From Firm-04 sp045642925 (GTDB taxonomy: Bacteria > Bacillota > Clostridia > Oscillospirales > Ruminococcaceae): a stretch of DNA of 33,873 bases. How positions within the stretch are numbered: the stretch's first letter is position 1; the number at the start of each line of letters is the position of its first letter. Below are positions 33,216-33,873 of this stretch, piece by piece. The DNA lies in the NCBI GenBank assembly GCA_045642925.1, contig JAZUJW010000098.1:1-33873 (forward strand). The letters are read 5' to 3'. Under the pieces are notes generated by a model that was not told the DNA's origin, did no database searches, and saw nothing but the letters and a program-made list of their open reading frames with translations. Both the position numbers and the translations under genes were made by a program.

Positions 33216-33697
33216 ATGAAAAGCTGCTGCGAACGGTGCGGGCGGGATTGATGGCGGCACTGATTTGTCTGTTGACGGCGGTGCTGCACATTCCTGTGCC
33301 GAATGGTTACCTGCACTGCGGCGATGCGATGGTATATCTTGCGGCGGTGACGCTTCCGATGCCGTATGCAGTATGTGCGTCGGCGGTTGGCGGCGCGATG
33401 GCGGACTTGCTTTCGGGGTATCCGATGTATATTTTTCCGACATTTCTGATCAAGGCGGCGATGGCGTTTTGCTTTGCGAAAATCTGTGAGAAGCAGGCAG
33501 AGGGGACGCATCGGCGTGAAATCACGGCGAGTGTCGTGTGCTGTGTCATCTCGGTGGCGGGATACTGGGCGGCGGCGGCAGTGCTGTATGGGAATGCGGC
33601 GGCACAGGCTTTGGAAACGATGCCGATGAATCTGATACAGGGAATCGTGTCAGCAGCGCTGTATTTTGCAGTACGCACCGCATTGCGAAAAAAGTAG
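33212..33697 (+). CDS. ECF transporter S component, probably for vitamin B6
   Basis: This 161-aa protein has about five or six hydrophobic helices. It has an early LHIPVPNGYLHCGDAMVYLA segment and ASAVGGAMADLLSGYPMY, both typical of ECF S components that bind vitamins and join a shared energising module. It overlaps pdxK by 4 nt, so pyridoxine or pyridoxamine uptake is a reasonable inference. The substrate cannot be read from sequence alone. It ends in TAG, the only apparently genuine amber stop among the genes here. Confidence 0.8.
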   Translation: MNEKLLRTVRAGLMAALICLLTAVLHIPVPNGYLHCGDAMVYLAAVTLPMPYAVCASAVGGAMADLLSGYPMYIFPTFLIKAAMAFCFAKICEKQAEGTHRREITASVVCCVISVAGYWAAAAVLYGNAAAQALETMPMNLIQGIVSAALYFAVRTALRKK

Positions 33698-33730
33698 TAT
33701 GCAGCGCAGGCCGCTGTCTTGTTTGGCGTG

Positions 33731-33873
33731 TTAAGGCAACACCGCACAAAGCACGCCTTGCGGCTTGGCGGCACATCTGCTTGCAAATTTTCCGCCATCT
33801 TGCACAGAAATTCCTTGCTGGGCGTCAGCCCAGCGGCGTCATTTCTGTACAATCTGACGAAAAATTTGACTGC
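33731..33873. repeat. Dispersed repeat, copy D, with a long palindrome at the window edge
   Basis: 33731-33785 matches copy A 140-194 at 53 of 55 positions. It is followed by an imperfect palindrome with 33-nt arms (33779-33811 and 33841-33873, 25 of 33 paired). The perfect inner hairpin is GCTGGGC-GTCA-GCCCAGC (33817-33834), and the next arms out are ACAGAAAT/ATTTCTGT. It starts shortly after the S-component gene and may continue past the window. No gene is visible in it. Confidence 0.75.

Overview
The window looks like a chromosomal segment of a cellulosome-forming, Gram-positive gut anaerobe of the Ruminococcus/Oscillospiraceae type. The reasons are a CIRCE-controlled hrcA-grpE-dnaK-dnaJ operon, a T-box leader in front of valS, IreB, Rex, an ECF-type S component, consensus sigma-A promoters with 17-nt spacers, strong AGGAGG ribosome sites, and secreted proteins carrying cohesin-like and dockerin modules joined by Thr-rich linkers. 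The genus is an inference; no rRNA or tRNA gene was seen.

Layout. 1-271: a composite palindromic repeat. 307-2556: small genes (zinc-ribbon protein, DUF1540 protein, ireB, and an unrecognised 292-aa protein with a near-consensus promoter). 2666-4981 (-): a secreted scaffoldin-like protein (two cohesin-like modules, a Thr linker of 66/69-bp repeats, an Ig-like domain and a C-terminal dockerin). 5103-9462 (-): aconitase, two paralogous small membrane proteins, NADP-isocitrate dehydrogenase and the redox repressor Rex, all in one direction. 9585-9837: a repeat element with 45-bp inverted ends. 9868-14967 (-): the heat-shock operon. 15319-17298 (+): a secreted GH53 galactanase with a carbohydrate-binding-like module and a dockerin. 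17558-26917 (+): a 3119-aa secreted BspA-type leucine-rich-repeat/MBG protein. 27103-30300 (-): T-box leader, valS, and a 56-aa DUF6472-like gene. 30375-32197 (-): adenine deaminase. 32307-33697 (+): pyridoxamine kinase overlapping an ECF S component. 33731-33873: another palindromic repeat running off the window.

How the genes relate. The scaffoldin-like protein, the dockerin-bearing galactanase and the giant adhesin-like protein form a cell-exterior, plant-fibre theme. The aconitase/isocitrate dehydrogenase/Rex cluster would make 2-oxoglutarate and NADPH, with an NADH sensor alongside. The pdxK/S-component pair suggests vitamin B6 salvage.

The observations most worth a second look are: an in-frame TAG in valS where a conserved Trp is expected; a dispersed family of palindromic intergenic elements with compensatory stem changes and a loop flipped between two copies; the compact two-cohesin-plus-dockerin scaffoldin with its tandem-repeat linker; the repeated central modules and duplicated C-terminus of the giant protein; and the two paralogous small membrane proteins between acn and icd.
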